Counted from the stretch's first letter, positions 1 through 9,549 are shown. The stretch is 64,000 nt of DNA from Pantoea septica (GCF_002095575.1 NZ_MLJJ01000020.1:28013-92012), one strand, 5' to 3'. Notes: a model not told the origin generated them from the sequence alone. Program-made: numbers and translations.

Positions 1-438
1 ATTCCCGGCACGCTGCTGTGTGGCTGGATGTCGGATAAGGTGTTCAAGGGAAATCGCGGCGCGACAGGCGTCTTCTTTATGACGCTGGTGACCATCGCCA
101 CGGTAGTCTACTGGTTTAACCCGGCGGGCAATCCCGGCGTGGATATGGCCTGCATGATTATCATCGGCTTTCTGATTTACGGTCCGGTAATGCTGATTGG
201 CCTGCATGCGCTGGAGCTGGCGCCGAAAAAAGCGGCGGGCACCGCCGCAGGCTTTACCGGCCTGTTCGGCTATCTCGGCGGTTCGGTCGCGGCCAGCGCC
301 ATCGTCGGCTATACCGTCGACTTCTTCGGCTGGAACGGCGGTTTTCTGGTGATGGTGGTAGGCTGCGTGCTGGCGGTGATCCTGCTGCTGTTGACCATGA
401 TTAACGAACGCAAGCACAAGCAGCAGCTGGCGTCATAA
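1..438 (+). CDS. glpT: Glycerol-3-phosphate transporter GlpT, C-terminal part (5' end outside window)
   Basis: The reading frame is open from base 1 and gives the last 145 residues of a protein that is about 450 residues long in E. coli. The sequence is very close to the C-terminal half of GlpT as I know it, including the [18 protein letters not shown] segment and the [19 protein letters not shown] segment. It is an inner-membrane major-facilitator antiporter that exchanges glycerol 3-phosphate for phosphate. The fragment shows several hydrophobic helices and a basic tail (NERKHKQQ). It converges on yigL and shares a terminator with it. In E. coli glpT lies elsewhere, next to glpQ, so this neighbourhood is different. 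Confidence 0.95.
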   Translation: MPGTLLCGWMSDKVFKGNRGATGVFFMTLVTIATVVYWFNPAGNPGVDMACMIIIGFLIYGPVMLIGLHALELAPKKAAGTAAGFTGLFGYLGGSVAASAIVGYTVDFFGWNGGFLVMVVGCVLAVILLLLTMINERKHKQQLAS

Positions 439-442
439 AGAG

Positions 443-467
443 AGAGGCCGGCATTGCGCCGGCCTCT
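443..467. terminator. Hairpin terminator between convergent glpT and yigL
   Basis: A perfect 10-bp stem (443-452 with 458-467) encloses the 5-base loop ATTGC. On the minus strand it is followed by a T-rich stretch (TCTCTCTTTAT), and on the plus strand there is no T-run. It lies between the stop codons of two convergent genes, so it can serve both, more convincingly yigL. Confidence 0.7.
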
Positions 468-471
468 TGCG

Positions 472-1272
472 TCAGGATAAAAACAGCGTGCGCAGCGTAT
501 GTGGCACGGCATCATCCGCATTGCTGCCGATCACTTCCAGGTCCGGCAGCCTGTCCTTCAAGCGCTGGTGGGCATTGCGCATAATGCAGCCCTTGCCCGC
601 CATGCTCAGCATCTCCACGTCATTCATGCCGTCGCCGAAGGCGATGCACGCCTTGAGCGAGTGCCCCAGCTGCTTCGCCACCGCTTCCAGCGCGTGCCCC
701 TTCGACACGCCGCCCGCCATCACCTCCAGGCAGGTCGGCAGCGAAAAGCTGACGTTAACGCGATCGCCCCAGCGCGCTTGCAGCGCCAGTTCGAGCGGGA
801 TCAGCGCCTCGGGATCGTCGCTGGTGAAAAAGACCTTGCTGATATTGTCGCCCGGCAGCATGCCTGGCTCATACACCTGATAAGTGAATACCGACTCGCG
901 GAAATAGTCCTGCTCCGCCGGATGGGTGCGGCTCATAAACCATTCGTCGTCGCGATAGACGTGCGTCAGGATGGCGGGATTAGCATAGTGCAGGCCGTAA
1001 AGCTCCAGCGCGATATCTTCGTCAAGGTTATGGCTGAACACCAGCTCGCCCTCGGCGTTGTGCACGCGCGCGCCGTTAGAGGTGATCATATAAGCGGGAA
1101 TGCCCAGCTTGTCGCGCATCTGCCCCACGTCGATGTAATGACGGCCGGTGGCGAAAACAAAGTGGATATCGCGCGCCACCAGCTGTTGCAGAATATCGTG
1201 GGCATAGGGCGTTAGCCGATGTTCGGGAGAGAGCAGCGTGCCATCCAGATCGGATGCGACGATTTGAAACAT
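472..1272 (-). CDS. yigL: HAD-family (Cof type) sugar/pyridoxal phosphate phosphatase YigL
   Basis: This 266-residue protein has the same length as E. coli YigL. It carries the HAD nucleophile motif DLDGT at residues 8-12 and the late motif GDGMNDVEML at about 213-222, with a C2-type cap between them as in Cof-like phosphatases. The family hydrolyses phosphorylated sugars and pyridoxal phosphate in the cytosol; E. coli YigL is linked to the response to sugar-phosphate stress. The gene is followed by the glpT/yigL terminator and preceded by pldB on the same strand after a 51-base gap. The pldB-yigL order is as in E. coli. The exact substrate cannot be read from the sequence. Confidence 0.95.
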   Translation of the reverse strand: MFQIVASDLDGTLLSPEHRLTPYAHDILQQLVARDIHFVFATGRHYIDVGQMRDKLGIPAYMITSNGARVHNAEGELVFSHNLDEDIALELYGLHYANPAILTHVYRDDEWFMSRTHPAEQDYFRESVFTYQVYEPGMLPGDNISKVFFTSDDPEALIPLELALQARWGDRVNVSFSLPTCLEVMAGGVSKGHALEAVAKQLGHSLKACIAFGDGMNDVEMLSMAGKGCIMRNAHQRLKDRLPDLEVIGSNADDAVPHTLRTLFLS

Positions 1273-1323
1273 GAAAACCTCAGGTATTGTTATAGGCCGT
1301 AGCCGGTAAGATAACTTTTCGAA

Positions 1324-2307
1324 TCAGGAATGCGCCTCGAAGAAGTCGACCAGCGCATTCAGCGCTTCGGCGCGCATGACATCTTTTTCAAACAGAATTT
1401 CGTGGCGCGCCTCTTTAATAACGCGCGTCTCGCAGGGATGGCCCGCCTGCGCCATCGCCGCGCAAAAAAGATCCTGCGAACGGTTGTCCACCACGCGATC
1501 CTCGCCCGCCTGCAGCAGCAAAAGCGGCGTGGCGATGGTGCTGGCCAGGCTCAGAATATTGCGTCCGGCGTGAATGCCTTCGCGCACCCAGTGATAGGTC
1601 GGTCCGCCGACGCGGATAGCGGGATCGTCAGCGTAAAAACGCAGGCTGCGGCGATAGCGCTCCGCGCTGTGCGTCAGGCGATTGATACCAAACGGATGCG
1701 CGCGCCAGCGTCCGGTGCCGAGCGCATAGCCATCGCGGATCGCCGGTCGCTTCTCCGCCCAGTCGAGGATACGGTTCGCCAGGAAAGAGGGCATAGGCAG
1801 CGCAATGCCGAACATCGGGGCCACCAGCGTCACCGCATGAAACGCCTGCGGCTGGCGCGCCAGAAAAAGCGTCAGGATCGCGCCGCCCATCGAATGCGCC
1901 AGCGCGTAGCGGTGCTGGTAGTGGCCGCCAACAATCTCTTTCAGATAGAGCGTCTCTAAGTCGTCGACGTAGTGCGTGAACTCTACTACATGACCGCGGT
2001 GGGTATCCTGCAGCAGCCGATCGGATCGCCCCTGCCCGCGATGGTCGAGGATCACCACGTCAAAGCCGCAGTGAAACAGGTCGTACGCCAGTTCGGGATA
2101 TTTGACGTAGCTTTCGATGCGCCCAGGCACGATAAGAATAACGCGCTTATGATGCGGCGCGGTGAAGCGCACATAACGCAGAGTGACGTTTTCCACGCCG
2201 ACGAATTCACGCTCTTCGCGCCGGTGCCAGAAGTCGAGCAGCGGACCGTGCGCAAAGGCGGCAAAGGCTTTTTCCCGATTGAGCCAGCTCGCTTTATGTC
2301 GTTCCAT
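1324..2307 (-). CDS. pldB: Lysophospholipase L2 PldB
   Basis: A 327-residue alpha/beta hydrolase. The nucleophile elbow AHSMGG puts the serine at residue 139, the oxyanion segment VPGRIES is at about 60-66, and a catalytic histidine fits at about 302 ([10 protein letters not shown]). PldB removes the remaining acyl chain from lysophospholipids and is inner-membrane or cytosol associated. There is no signal peptide. It is slightly shorter than the E. coli protein (about 340 residues), mostly at the ends. It is divergent from rhtB, and the two start codons are about 115 bases apart, so their promoters probably share that gap. Confidence 0.93.
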   Translation of the reverse strand: MERHKASWLNREKAFAAFAHGPLLDFWHRREEREFVGVENVTLRYVRFTAPHHKRVILIVPGRIESYVKYPELAYDLFHCGFDVVILDHRGQGRSDRLLQDTHRGHVVEFTHYVDDLETLYLKEIVGGHYQHRYALAHSMGGAILTLFLARQPQAFHAVTLVAPMFGIALPMPSFLANRILDWAEKRPAIRDGYALGTGRWRAHPFGINRLTHSAERYRRSLRFYADDPAIRVGGPTYHWVREGIHAGRNILSLASTIATPLLLLQAGEDRVVDNRSQDLFCAAMAQAGHPCETRVIKEARHEILFEKDVMRAEALNALVDFFEAHS

Positions 2308-2422
2308 CTATCCCCCTGCAGACGCGCAACCGACCTGTCGCGAGCCGCGCATGCGGCCCGTAGCGTCACGCTTGTTTCTGGCGTATTGTGTCATATTTCC
2401 GCCCAGACAGGGAGCGCAACCC

Positions 2423-3046
2423 ATGACCACTGAATGGTGGCTGACCTACCTTCTCACCACCACTATCCTCAGCCTATCGCCCGGTTCCGGCGCGATTAAT
2501 ACCATGAGCACCGGCATCAGCCACGGCTATCGCGGCGCAGCGGCCTCGATCAGCGGCCTGCAGCTTGGCCTGGCAATCCATATCGTGCTGGTGGGGATCG
2601 GGCTAGGCGCCCTCTTTTCCCAGTCGCTGCTGGCGTTTGAAGTGCTGAAGTGGGCAGGCGCGGCCTACCTGGTGTGGCTGGGCATTCAGCAATGGCGCTC
2701 TGCGGGCGCGATCGATCTTGACGCGGTGGCGAAAGCGACGCCGCGCCGCCGCCTGTTCAAGCGCGCGGTACTGGTGAACCTGACCAACCCAAAAAGCATC
2801 GTCTTCCTCGCCGCGCTGTTTCCGCAGTTCATTCTGCCGCACCAGCCGCAGGCGATGCAGTACCTGGTGCTGGGCGCCACCACTATTGTCGTCGATATCA
2901 TCGTGATGATCGGCTACGCCACGCTGGCGACGCGCATTGCGGCCTGGATCAAGGGACCGAAGCAGATGAAGCTGCTAAACCGGATCTTTGGCGGGCTGTT
3001 TATGGCGGTAGGCGCGCTACTGGCAAGCGCGCGCAGAATAGCGTAA
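2423..3046 (+). CDS. rhtB: Homoserine/homoserine lactone exporter RhtB
   Basis: A 207-residue LysE/RhtB-family inner-membrane exporter. The start is the ATG at 2423, which has a GGGAG ribosome-binding site 8-9 bases upstream and gives the expected [12 protein letters not shown]-terminus. A longer in-frame extension is not family-like. The family signature [10 protein letters not shown] is near the N-terminus, [18 protein letters not shown] is central, and about six membrane segments alternate with short basic loops. It exports homoserine and its lactone. It is convergent with its paralogue rhtC, and the gap between them holds an 86-bp palindromic repeat. Confidence 0.95.
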   Translation: MTTEWWLTYLLTTTILSLSPGSGAINTMSTGISHGYRGAAASISGLQLGLAIHIVLVGIGLGALFSQSLLAFEVLKWAGAAYLVWLGIQQWRSAGAIDLDAVAKATPRRRLFKRAVLVNLTNPKSIVFLAALFPQFILPHQPQAMQYLVLGATTIVVDIIVMIGYATLATRIAAWIKGPKQMKLLNRIFGGLFMAVGALLASARRIA

Positions 3047-3083
3047 CGCTGTGAGCGCTTATGCTCAGGCCGTCGGCGGCGCA

Positions 3084-3169
3084 GTCAGGTTGCGGGCGGA
3101 CAGCGCGCAGTCGCCGGAGCGTACATTTAGTACGTGAGGACGACGAGCACTGCCCAACCGCAAGCTGAC
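3084..3169. repeat. 86-bp imperfect palindrome, ERIC-like intergenic element
   Basis: The element starts with GTCAG and ends with CTGAC. The two arms, about 40 bases each, pair imperfectly around a centre reading GTACATTTAGTAC. The core GGAGCGTAC..GTACGTGAGG resembles in layout the central inverted repeat of enterobacterial ERIC elements, but the bases differ. It fills most of the gap between the convergent rhtB and rhtC genes. It could act as an mRNA-stabilising or terminating structure; its mobility is inferred only from its shape. Confidence 0.5.
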
Positions 3170-3183
3170 AAGTAAGCCAGGCT

Positions 3184-3807
3184 CTAACGAGTAAGGATGA
3201 GGTGGATGCCGAAACCGGCGAACAGCACACCCGCCACGCCATCAACCCACTTCGCCGCGCGCTGATATTTGTCGCGCATCCACGGCAGGGCGAAAATGGC
3301 CGCTACCAGCGTGAACCACGCAAAGGTCTCGCCGACAATCAGCAGGAACAGGCCCCAGCGCTCCAGCGCGCCGATATCATTGCCAACAAACAGCGAGAAG
3401 ACGCTGCCGAAATAGATAATCGCTTTCGGATTAGAGAGATTGGTGAGAAAACCTTTAAAAAAGCTTCTGCCCTTTTTCGGCAGTTCCACCACCGGCGCAT
3501 CCTGCACCGGCTGCTTATGGCGCTGACGCGCCGAGCTGAGCAGCTGCCAGCCCATCCACAGCAGATAGAGGCCGCCGCCGACCATGATGATCTGATGCAG
3601 CCAGGCCATCTTCTCCAGGATCAGGTGCAGCCCCATCAGCGCGACGCCCGCCCAGATCACGATCCCCAGCGTAATGCCGAGCACGCCCATCATCGCCTCT
3701 TTGCGCGAGCGGCTGGCGGCGGTTTGCGAAACAAAAAAGAAGTCCGGTCCGGGACTCATCAGCGCGACCAGATGCACCAGCGCGACGGTGGCAAATAACA
3801 TCAGCAT
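3184..3807 (-). CDS. rhtC: Threonine exporter RhtC
   Basis: A 207-residue LysE/RhtB-family protein, the same size as E. coli RhtC. The N-terminal signature MSPGPDFFFVSQTA lies at about residues 18-31, the central LSNPKAIIYFGSVFSLF segment matches the family, and about six hydrophobic segments are visible. It exports threonine (and to some extent homoserine) across the inner membrane. The gene lies 12 bases downstream of recQ on the same strand, so the two may be co-transcribed. It is convergent with rhtB. Confidence 0.95.
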   Translation of the reverse strand: MLMLFATVALVHLVALMSPGPDFFFVSQTAASRSRKEAMMGVLGITLGIVIWAGVALMGLHLILEKMAWLHQIIMVGGGLYLLWMGWQLLSSARQRHKQPVQDAPVVELPKKGRSFFKGFLTNLSNPKAIIYFGSVFSLFVGNDIGALERWGLFLLIVGETFAWFTLVAAIFALPWMRDKYQRAAKWVDGVAGVLFAGFGIHLILTR

Positions 3808-3819
3808 AGGTAGTGTCCT

Positions 3820-5649
3820 TTACTCTTCATCATCAAGATGCTCTTTGATCATCACCAGAAAAGGTTTGCCAAAGCGCTCCAGTTTGCGGTGGCCGACGCC
3901 GTTAACGCTCAGCATCTCCGACGCCGTTACCGGCATCTGCTCCGCCATCTCAATCAGCGTAGCGTCGTTAAACACGACGTAAGGCGGGATATTCTCTTCG
4001 TCGGCAATCGCTTTACGCAGCTTGCGCAGCTTGGCGAACAGCTTGCGATCGTAATTGCCGCCGTAAATTTTCGGCGAGCTGCTGCTTTTCGGCTTCGCCG
4101 CGTTAAGGCGCGGCACCGCCAGCATCAGCGGCACTTCGCCGCGCAGCACCGGACGCGCCGCTTCCGTCAGCTGCAGCGCGGAGTGCATGGCGATATTCTG
4201 CGTCACCAGCCCAAGGTGGATCAGCTGACGCAGCACGCTGACCCAGTGCTCGTGGCTCTGCTCGCGGCCGATGCCGTAAACCGGCAGTTTGTCATGGCCC
4301 TGGTCGCGAATGCGCTGGTTATTGGCGCCGCGCAGCACCTCGACCACATAGCCCATGCCGAAACGCTGCCCGACGCGATAGATACAGGAGAGCGCTTTCT
4401 GCGCTTCCACCAGGCCATCATAACGCTTCGGCGGATCGAGACAGATGTCGCAGTTGTCGCACGGCTGCTGACGTCCCTCGCCGAAATAGTTCAGCAGTAC
4501 CAGACGTCGGCAAGTTTGCGCTTCGGCGAACGCGCCCATGGCGTTGAGCTTATGGCGTTCGATATCCTGCAGCGGGCCCGGCGCTTTCTCTTCCAGGCAT
4601 TTGCGCAGCCACGCCATATCCGCCGGGTCGTAGAGCATCATCGCTTCGGCCGGCAGCCCGTCGCGTCCGGCGCGACCGGTTTCCTGATAATAGGATTCGA
4701 TATTGCGCGGTATGTCGAAGTGCACCACGAAGCGCACGTTGGGCTTATTGATGCCCATACCGAACGCCACCGTCGCTACCACGATCTGCAGATCGTCGCG
4801 CTGAAACGCCTCCTGCACCCGGGCGCGCTGCGCGCTGTCGATGCCGGCATGATAGGCGCCGACGCTCAGCCCGCGGCTCTGCAGACGCGCAGCGGTGTCT
4901 TCGACCTTGGCGCGGCTGTTGCAGTAGATAATGCCGCTTTTGCCGCGCTGATCCTGAACATAGCGCAGCAGCTGCTCGGTCGGCTTGAACTTTTCCACCA
5001 GCGTATAGCGAATGTTAGGACGGTCGAAGCTGCTGATCTGAATCAGCGGGTCCTGCATATCCAGCAGATGAACGATATCGTTGCGCGTGGTTTCGTCGGC
5101 GGTAGCGGTCAGCGCCATTACCGGCAGCTGCGGGAAACGCTGACGCAGCTGCCCCAGCGCGCCATATTCCGGCCGGAAGTCGTGGCCCCACTGCGAAATA
5201 CAGTGCGCTTCGTCGACAGCCAGCATCGCAGGCTGCCAGTGCGCAAGGCTCTCGAGGAAGTTATCCATCATCAGACGTTCAGGCGCGATATAGAGCAGCC
5301 TGACGCGGCCGGTGCGGCAATCCGCCATCACCTGCTGCTGCTGCTCGCGCGTCATGGTGGAGTTGAGGCACGCCGCCGCGACGCCGTTCGCCAGCAGCTG
5401 ATCCACCTGATCTTTCATCAGCGAAATGAGCGGCGACACGACCAGCGTCAGGCCTTCCTGCACCAGCGCGGGGATCTGATAACAGAGCGATTTGCCGCCG
5501 CCGGTAGGCATAACGACCAGACAATCCCGTCCGCTCAGCGCCGCATTGATGATGGTTTGCTGACCGGGACGAAAATGCTGATAGCCGAAGGTATCCTGCA
5601 ATACCTGCTGCGCCAGCGCTTCCTGATTATGTACTACCGAGATTGCCAC
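3820..5649 (-). CDS. recQ: ATP-dependent DNA helicase RecQ
   Basis: This 609-residue protein has the E. coli length. It has Walker A TGGGKS at 49-54 and the DEAH box at 146-149 followed by [13 protein letters not shown]. The RecQ zinc-binding cysteines lie in [25 protein letters not shown] (about 380-403), followed by the winged-helix RQC domain, and a C-terminal HRDC domain ends the protein ([14 protein letters not shown] onward). It unwinds DNA 3'-5' in the RecF recombination pathway and in suppressing illegitimate recombination. It lies between pldA (25 bases upstream) and rhtC on the same strand, as in E. coli. Confidence 0.97.
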   Translation of the reverse strand: MAISVVHNQEALAQQVLQDTFGYQHFRPGQQTIINAALSGRDCLVVMPTGGGKSLCYQIPALVQEGLTLVVSPLISLMKDQVDQLLANGVAAACLNSTMTREQQQQVMADCRTGRVRLLYIAPERLMMDNFLESLAHWQPAMLAVDEAHCISQWGHDFRPEYGALGQLRQRFPQLPVMALTATADETTRNDIVHLLDMQDPLIQISSFDRPNIRYTLVEKFKPTEQLLRYVQDQRGKSGIIYCNSRAKVEDTAARLQSRGLSVGAYHAGIDSAQRARVQEAFQRDDLQIVVATVAFGMGINKPNVRFVVHFDIPRNIESYYQETGRAGRDGLPAEAMMLYDPADMAWLRKCLEEKAPGPLQDIERHKLNAMGAFAEAQTCRRLVLLNYFGEGRQQPCDNCDICLDPPKRYDGLVEAQKALSCIYRVGQRFGMGYVVEVLRGANNQRIRDQGHDKLPVYGIGREQSHEHWVSVLRQLIHLGLVTQNIAMHSALQLTEAARPVLRGEVPLMLAVPRLNAAKPKSSSSPKIYGGNYDRKLFAKLRKLRKAIADEENIPPYVVFNDATLIEMAEQMPVTASEMLSVNGVGHRKLERFGKPFLVMIKEHLDDEE

Positions 5650-5674
5650 TGTATTCCTGTTGTTTTCCGGAGAG

Positions 5675-6547
5675 TCAGAACAGATCGTTCAGCATGACGC
5701 CGACGCCGAGACGCGTCTGACGATGGTTATAGTCGATAAGCGACTCGCCATAACCGCTAAACACCTGGGTATAGAAACGAACGTGTTCGCTGATGGGATA
5801 GCTCCAGCCCAGCGTCGCGCCGCCAAAACCGGTATTCCAGTTGTAGTTGCCCTCCACGCTGAAGATATTCTGGCCGGCGACATAACCCAGTTTCAGACGG
5901 TAATAGCCCATATATTTAGTGATATCCGGGTTATCGTCTTCGCTGTCCGGTATGCGGTACCAGGGTTTGACTTCGGCGAGGAAGTTGCCGTTCTGCGCCA
6001 TCAGGCGCGCATAGACGCGGTTCCAGCTGCGCGAAGTCGGGTCGCTGCGGCCGTTGGACTGGTGGTTAAAGCCTACTTCCACATCGCGCAGCGTCCAGCC
6101 GGCGAAGTCGTAATCCGTGGCCCAGCCGAGGAAAATCTGCGGCTCGTAGTTGGTTTCGCGAAACGGCGACGACTCGCCGCGGTTCGACAGCTGCCACCAG
6201 GAACGCTGCGTATAGGAGGCGGCCAGCACGGAGTTGTCACCCAGAATACCGCGCCACAGCGGAAATGCCAGACTGAGCTGAAATTTCACTTCATCTTTGC
6301 GCGCGTTGTCAGCCCAGTTATAGGAGGAGATCGCCTCTTTATTGATGTCGCTGGTGTAGGTATAGAGCAGATAGTTGCTCTCATACGGATAGAGCACAAA
6401 CGGATTGTCGTGCTTCTCCAGCAGGTTGGCGATAATGCTGCCGCGTACCTCAGGGGTATCGTGGACCTCTTTAACGGTAGCTTCCTCTGCCTGCGCGAGC
6501 GCAGGGAGTAACAGGGCGGCTGCTAACAAGGCGCGATGCTTGCGCAT
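5675..6547 (-). CDS. pldA: Outer-membrane phospholipase A PldA
   Basis: A 290-residue precursor. I chose the ATG at 6547 because a GGAGA ribosome-binding site lies just upstream and the product begins with a clear signal peptide ([20 protein letters not shown], cut near 20). A start 15 codons further upstream would spoil the signal. The catalytic triad of the 12-strand barrel is visible as His162, Ser164 and Asn176 in [17 protein letters not shown], and the protein ends in phenylalanine as outer-membrane barrels do. It is a calcium-dependent phospholipase A1/A2 that removes mislocalised phospholipid from the outer leaflet. It is divergent from yigI. Confidence 0.96.
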   Translation of the reverse strand: MRKHRALLAAALLLPALAQAEEATVKEVHDTPEVRGSIIANLLEKHDNPFVLYPYESNYLLYTYTSDINKEAISSYNWADNARKDEVKFQLSLAFPLWRGILGDNSVLAASYTQRSWWQLSNRGESSPFRETNYEPQIFLGWATDYDFAGWTLRDVEVGFNHQSNGRSDPTSRSWNRVYARLMAQNGNFLAEVKPWYRIPDSEDDNPDITKYMGYYRLKLGYVAGQNIFSVEGNYNWNTGFGGATLGWSYPISEHVRFYTQVFSGYGESLIDYNHRQTRLGVGVMLNDLF

Positions 6548-6650
6548 AACTTTCTCCGATGAAGGCTGCGTGTCAAATGAATGGGGAGTCATAAAAAGGA
6601 GGCCATTCTACACGCAAAAGGCGGTGAAGATGAGCGCTGATTTCCGAAAC

Positions 6651-6679
6651 TGGAAACCCTCTCGCGCGCGGCTTAGAAT
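6651..6679 (+). promoter_or_regulatory. Probable sigma-70 promoter of yigI
   Basis: TGGAAA at 6651-6656 and TAGAAT at 6674-6679 are separated by 17 bases and lie 54 bases upstream of the yigI start. On the opposite strand another TAGAAT (6605-6610) could be the pldA -10 element, though no good -35 partner is visible for it. Confidence 0.5.
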
Positions 6680-6733
6680 ACACAACTCGTTAACATTTTA
6701 CGCCGTTAAAGGCGTATTCGCAGGATTACCGCT

Positions 6734-7204
6734 ATGTCATCACTGCTGCTGTCTCAGCAGGAAGCCCGCCAGATGGTGGGCGAAATTTTTGTTTACCATA
6801 TGCCTTTTAATCAGGCGCTCGGCCTGGAGCTGGATCGGCTGGAGAGCGACTATGCCGAAATCAGCTTCGCCAGCAAAACCATGCTGGTCGGCAACGCGGC
6901 GCAGCAGATCCTGCACGGCGGCGTTATCGCCTCGGTGCTGGACGTTGCCGCTGGAATGGTCTGCGTCAGCAACGCCCTGACGCGCGCGGAGAGCATCAGC
7001 GAAGAGGAGCTGCGTCAGCGCCTGTCGCGCATGGGCACCATCGATATGCGCGTCGATTATCTGCGGCCCGGCCGCGGCGAGCGCTTTACCGCCACCAGCA
7101 GCCTGCTGCGCGCCGGTAACAAGGTGGCGGTGGCACGCGTCGAGCTGCATAACCAGCAGGGCGACTATATCGCCACGGCGACGGCGACCTATTTGATTGG
7201 TTAA
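6734..7204 (+). CDS. yigI: Hotdog-fold acyl-CoA thioesterase YigI
   Basis: A 156-residue single-domain hotdog protein of the PaaI/YigI type. The segment [19 protein letters not shown] (about 60-78) is the typical hotdog helix with the HGG turn, followed by [10 protein letters not shown] and [10 protein letters not shown] strands. The family hydrolyses acyl-CoA thioesters; E. coli YigI has been assigned to medium- and long-chain acyl-CoA. It is cytosolic with no signal peptide. It is divergent from pldA and is followed 47 bases later by rarD on the same strand. Confidence 0.9.
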   Translation: MSSLLLSQQEARQMVGEIFVYHMPFNQALGLELDRLESDYAEISFASKTMLVGNAAQQILHGGVIASVLDVAAGMVCVSNALTRAESISEEELRQRLSRMGTIDMRVDYLRPGRGERFTATSSLLRAGNKVAVARVELHNQQGDYIATATATYLIG

Positions 7205-7251
7205 TCGCGGACGCCGTGCGAAAATCGACTTTTTCCGGACGCTTTCTCTCT

Positions 7252-8163
7252 ATGGATACGCAACAAACTCGCCAGGGCATTGGCTTCGCGCTCGGCGCCT
7301 ACTTTATCTGGGGTATCGCCCCGGCCTATTTCAAGCTGGTTAAAACCGTTCCGCCCACGGAGATCATGACGCACCGCGTTATCTGGTCGGCGCTTTTTAT
7401 GCTGGTGCTGATTAGCCTGAGCCGCAGCTGGCCGCAGGTGCGCAGCGTGCTGGCGCAGCCGAAGAAGGTGCTGCTGCTGGCGCTGACAGCCGTGACTATC
7501 GGCGGCAACTGGCTGCTGTTTATCTGGGCGGTGAATAACCAGCATATGCTGGAAGCGAGCCTCGGCTACTTTATTAACCCGCTGATTAACGTGGTGCTCG
7601 GCATGCTGTTTCTGCGCGAGCGTTTTCGACGGCTGCAGTGGCTGGCGGTGCTGCTGGCGGCCATCGGCGTGCTGGTGCAGCTGTGGCAGTTCGGCTCGGT
7701 TCCGCTGATCGCGCTGGGCCTGGCGCTGAGCTTCGCCTTTTACGGTCTGGTGCGCAAAAAGATTCAGGTCGATGCGCAGAGCGGCATGCTGATTGAGACG
7801 CTGTGGCTGTTCCCGCTGGCGGCGATCTATCTCTTTGGCGTGGCCGATACGCCGACCAGCCATCTGAGCGCCAACCCGCTGAGCCTGAATCTGAAGCTGG
7901 TGGCGGCGGGCATCGTGACGACGATTCCGCTGATGCTGTTTGCTGCCGCCTGCACGCGGCTGCGCCTCTCTACCGTCGGTTTTTTCCAGTATCTCGGCCC
8001 GACGCTGATGTTCCTGCTGGCGGTGCTGTTTTACGGCGAGACCATCACGCCCGACAAGATGGTGACGTTCGCCTTTATCTGGCTGGCGCTGGCGGTGTTT
8101 ATTTTTGATGCGGTGGTGGCGACGCTGCGTAGCCGACGCATAACAAGGCGGCAGGAAGTTTAA
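7252..8163 (+). CDS. rarD: EamA-family permease RarD
   Basis: A 303-residue inner-membrane protein with about ten hydrophobic helices and two EamA repeats. The ATG at 7252 is chosen because it gives MDTQQTRQGIGF, matching the family N-terminus; a GTG at 7216 would add an unconserved leader. Family-typical segments include AYFIWGIAPAYFKL, LEASLGYFINPL, and FFQYLGPTLMFLLAV near the end. The physiological substrate is unknown; RarD is named after a chloramphenicol-sensitivity phenotype in other species. It is followed by a palindromic element and a rho-independent terminator, and is convergent with corA. Confidence 0.93.
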   Translation: MDTQQTRQGIGFALGAYFIWGIAPAYFKLVKTVPPTEIMTHRVIWSALFMLVLISLSRSWPQVRSVLAQPKKVLLLALTAVTIGGNWLLFIWAVNNQHMLEASLGYFINPLINVVLGMLFLRERFRRLQWLAVLLAAIGVLVQLWQFGSVPLIALGLALSFAFYGLVRKKIQVDAQSGMLIETLWLFPLAAIYLFGVADTPTSHLSANPLSLNLKLVAAGIVTTIPLMLFAAACTRLRLSTVGFFQYLGPTLMFLLAVLFYGETITPDKMVTFAFIWLALAVFIFDAVVATLRSRRITRRQEV

Positions 8164-8188
8164 TCTAACAGCGCCTTCAAAAGCTAAA

Positions 8189-8299
8189 ACGCGAGTGACA
8201 CGAACCGAAGAGCAAAGCGTCCCGCGCCAGGGAAGGCGCGGGCCGAGCCAGCAGGGATGCGGCTTTTGCGTCTTTGCGATCGGTTCGTGCCACCCGCGT
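8189..8299. repeat. 111-bp MITE-like element with about 32-bp terminal inverted repeats
   Basis: Left arm 8189-8221 and right arm 8268-8299 are imperfect inverted copies. Both contain the core CACGAACCGA or its complement, with about six mismatches over 32 bases. Between them lies a second perfect 8-bp hairpin, CCCGCGCC (8221-8228) with GGCGCGGG (8235-8242). The element sits in the gap between convergent rarD and corA and encodes nothing. Its size and shape fit a miniature inverted-repeat element, but no target-site duplication is obvious. Confidence 0.55.
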
Positions 8300-8311
8300 C
8301 GGCACTGTACT

Positions 8312-8331
8312 ACCCGCAATGCGGGTCTTTT
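8312..8331 (+). terminator. Rho-independent terminator downstream of rarD
   Basis: A 6-bp stem ACCCGC/GCGGGT with loop AAT is followed by CTTTT. It lies just before the corA stop codon, so it serves rarD. Confidence 0.65.
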
Positions 8332-8334
8332 CAG

Positions 8335-9288
8335 TTACAGCCAGTTTTTGCGTTTGAAATAGAGATAAGGCGCCAGGCCGGCGAGGATCATCAAACCAAT
8401 CGCCGCCGGATAACCAAAGCTCCACTTCAGCTCTGGCATAAACTCGAAGTTCATCCCATAGCTAGACGCCACCAGCGTCGGCGGCAGAAACACCACAGAC
8501 ACCACCGAGAAGATCTTGATAATGCGGTTCTGCTCGATATTGATAAAGCCCATCGCCGCCTGCATCAGGAAGTTAACCTTCTGGAACAGCGATTCGTTAT
8601 GCGGCAGCAGCGACTCGATATCGCGCAGGATCTCGCGCGCCTGCTCCAGCTGGTTGTTCGGCAAACGCGCCTTGCGCACCAGGAAATTGAGCGCGCGTTG
8701 GGTATCCATCAGACAGAGCCGCACCTTCCAGCCGATATCTTCCAGTTCGGCGAGACGCGACAGCGCCTGGTCATACTCTTCGCCCTGCTGCCCTTCCATA
8801 ATCACGCGGCTGAGCTTCTCCAGCGCGCTATAGATATTCTCGATCTCATCCGCCAGCTGTTCGATTTTGGTTTCGAACAGATCCAGCAGCAGCTCAAAGG
8901 CGTTGCCGTCGATCAGCGTTTGATTGCGGGCGCGCATACGGTAAAGGCGAAATGCAGGCAGCTCGCGTTCGCGCAGCGTATAGAGCCGTCCTTCGCGAAT
9001 GGTGAAAGCCACGGTGGAGTTGCCGGCGTGATCTTCCGCATCTTCGTAAAAGAAGAAGGAGTGAATATGCAGCCCGTCTTCATCTTCGAAAAAACGCGCC
9101 GAGGCTTCGATATCCTCCAGCTCGGGGCGCGTCGCCAGGCTTTGCCCCAGCTCGCTTTGCACGCGGTCGCGCTCGCCCTCTTCCGGCTCGATCAGATCGA
9201 CCCATACCGAGGTGGTCAGTTTGTCGTTTTCGTCTTCCAGTTCCAGACGCGTCAGGCGGCTGCGATCCAGTTTAAATGCGCTCAGCAT
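8335..9288 (-). CDS. corA: Magnesium/nickel/cobalt channel CorA
   Basis: A 317-residue protein, one residue longer than E. coli CorA. The ATG at 9288 ([12 protein letters not shown]) is chosen over an upstream ATG because it matches the family start. The large soluble N-terminal domain carries the conserved [24 protein letters not shown] region. The two C-terminal membrane helices contain the signature YGMN (GMN at 278-280), and the protein ends in the basic KRKNWL. It forms a pentameric inner-membrane channel for Mg2+ uptake. Its 5' leader is about 260 bases long and encodes the leader peptide corL, with a hairpin that fits magnesium-responsive control. Confidence 0.97.
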   Translation of the reverse strand: MLSAFKLDRSRLTRLELEDENDKLTTSVWVDLIEPEEGERDRVQSELGQSLATRPELEDIEASARFFEDEDGLHIHSFFFYEDAEDHAGNSTVAFTIREGRLYTLRERELPAFRLYRMRARNQTLIDGNAFELLLDLFETKIEQLADEIENIYSALEKLSRVIMEGQQGEEYDQALSRLAELEDIGWKVRLCLMDTQRALNFLVRKARLPNNQLEQAREILRDIESLLPHNESLFQKVNFLMQAAMGFINIEQNRIIKIFSVVSVVFLPPTLVASSYGMNFEFMPELKWSFGYPAAIGLMILAGLAPYLYFKRKNWL

Positions 9289-9433
9289 AGCAATACTCCC
9301 CATTGCAGACTAAATGGGACAAGGCCGCTGGCCAATCGGCCACGGCAACGCCTGAAGACGGAAACGCTCGTTCAAAAGGTGAATCAGTGCTGACTCGTGC
9401 GACGGGATAAAAAAGGGAGGTCGCTGATAACCG

Positions 9434-9465
9434 CTAAGGCTACCCGCTAAAAGAGGAAGCCTTAG
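9434..9465 (-). promoter_or_regulatory. corA leader hairpin overlapping the corL stop codon
   Basis: CTAAGGCT (first arm on the mRNA 9465-9458) pairs with AGCCTTAG (9441-9434), giving an 8-bp stem with a 16-base loop. The first arm includes the corL stop codon, so ribosomes finishing corL would open it. This is the arrangement expected for translation-coupled control of Rho access in the corA leader, described for Salmonella. Confidence 0.5.
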
Positions 9466-9518
9466 ATGTTATTCCTGGTAACCAGGTGACTGAGCCAGCA
9501 TCGACTGGGCGTATCCAA
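9462..9518 (-). CDS. corL: Probable corA leader peptide CorL (18 residues, TTG start)
   Basis: A short frame starting at TTG 9518 and ending at TAA 9462 encodes 18 residues, ending LSHLVTRNNI. An AGAGGA ribosome-binding site lies about 8 bases upstream, and the corA promoter lies 32 bases upstream of the start codon. Position and size match the corL leader peptide reported in Salmonella, whose translation controls Rho-dependent termination ahead of corA. There is no ATG in the frame, so the TTG start is an inference from the ribosome-binding site. Confidence 0.5.
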   Translation of the reverse strand: MDTPSRCWLSHLVTRNNI

Positions 9519-9549
9519 GGCGTTGTCCTCTCTTGATAATAGTGCGCGC

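Noticed and set aside
3838..5697. Long open frame antisense to recQ (about 619 codons)
   Set aside because: A shadow frame produced by high G+C third positions in recQ; rich in Arg, His and Gln with no family resemblance.
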